Source of the DNA: RGIG7213 sp045636245
GTDB lineage: Bacteria; Bacillota; Clostridia; Oscillospirales; CAG-272
DNA: 5,824 nt
Assembly (NCBI GenBank): GCA_045636245.1
Contig: JAZTXA010000165.1
Span: 1-5,824, forward strand
Direction: 5' to 3'
Both the position numbers and the translations under genes were made by a program. Shown here in pieces: positions 5,447 through 5,824 of the stretch. The notes below the pieces were generated by a model. The model had not been told where the DNA came from. It searched no databases and worked only from the letters and a program-made list of their open reading frames with translations. Within the stretch, counting starts at the first letter, position 1, and each line of letters begins with the position of its first letter.

Positions 5447-5824
5447 TGGAAATTTTTGAACTTGCAAGACAGCTTGGAGAAGCAATAAAAGAGGATGAAA
5501 GAGTAATAAGACTGAACCGCGCCACACTCGCATACGAATCCGATGTGGAGCTTTTGAAGAAGATAAGCGCATATAACGATATGTCAAAAAAGCTTGCCGA
5601 TGCGTTTGAAACTGACGGCAAGGACTCCGACACGGTAAAGGAGCTTGGTTTTAAGCTCAAGGAGCTTTATTCCGAAATTATGGAAATACCCACAATGGTG
5701 GAATTTACCGAGGCTAAAGAAGCGGTTGATAAATTTATGGAGCAGGTAAACGGTGAGGTAATGTACACGGTTACGGGCACACGCCCCTGCAGCGAAAGCG
5801 GCTGCAACGGCGATTGCTCGCACT
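5446..5824 (+). CDS. YlbF/RicF-family protein with cysteine-rich tail, 3' end outside window
   Basis: 126 codons are visible before the window end, with no stop. The protein is mostly helical and charged. Residues 5-52 (ELARQLGEAIKEDE, then NRATLAYESD, ISAYNDMSKKL) and 74-103 (LYSEIMEIPTMVEFTEAKEA) fit the paired-helix pattern of the YlbF/YmcA family. In Bacillus subtilis those proteins form the Y-complex (RicA, RicF, RicT) that acts with RNase Y and carries Fe-S clusters. Here the tail has Cys115, Cys120 and Cys124 (TRPCSESGCNGDCSH) and may hold more beyond the edge, consistent with metal or Fe-S binding, though this is inferred. It is coupled to proA by a one-base overlap. A functional link to proline synthesis is not evident. 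Family assignment is fairly sure; whether it is the RicF or RicA orthologue is not. Confidence 0.8.
   Translation, partial: MEIFELARQLGEAIKEDERVIRLNRATLAYESDVELLKKISAYNDMSKKLADAFETDGKDSDTVKELGFKLKELYSEIMEIPTMVEFTEAKEAVDKFMEQVNGEVMYTVTGTRPCSESGCNGDCSH

Noticed and set aside
1..5824. CRISPR arrays, insertion sequences, tRNA or rRNA genes
   Set aside because: No regularly spaced repeats, transposase-like proteins, terminal inverted repeats or tRNA-like cloverleaf sequences were seen.

Overview
The window looks like chromosomal DNA of a low-to-mid GC Gram-positive anaerobe, most likely a gut Clostridia (Oscillospirales or Ruminococcus-like). The reasons are a PrsA-like lipoprotein foldase, a DUF975-type membrane protein, a YlbF-family protein, strong AGGAG-type ribosome sites, consensus sigma-A promoters and AT-rich spacers. 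The exact taxon is not determinable by eye. The first 30 bases are not biological: they match the reverse complement of the MGI/BGISEQ (DNBSEQ) library adapter. The window therefore probably starts at an untrimmed contig end from a metagenome or draft assembly.

Left half (31-3006, minus strand): a two-gene operon for extracytoplasmic protein folding. A near-perfect promoter (TTGACA, 18 bp, TATAAT) drives a 486-residue lipoprotein with a C-terminal parvulin-type peptidyl-prolyl isomerase domain. After 12 bp follows a paralogue anchored by an N-terminal membrane helix, whose last few codons are replaced by adapter. Both proteins appear to carry a degenerate parvulin-like unit in front of the intact one.

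Middle (3119-4036, plus strand): a divergent promoter with an AT-rich palindrome just upstream drives a single gene for a five-helix DUF975-like membrane protein ending in a four-cysteine zinc ribbon. Its codon use differs from its neighbours. A strong hairpin terminator closes the unit. The 274-bp divergent spacer (2943-3216) holds only the two promoters, ribosome sites and AT-rich repeats.

Right part (4061-5824, plus strand): a promoter with an extended -10 leads to proA (gamma-glutamyl phosphate reductase, proline synthesis). proA overlaps by one base the start of a YlbF/RicF-like gene with a cysteine-rich tail, which is cut by the window end. The proA leader contains an unexplained 31-codon open frame. 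No proB is present in the window.

No mobile element, CRISPR array, tRNA or rRNA was seen. I found no convincing new defence or genetic system. The most useful observations are the adapter artefact, the paired foldases with duplicated domains, the zinc-ribbon membrane protein and the open frame before proA.
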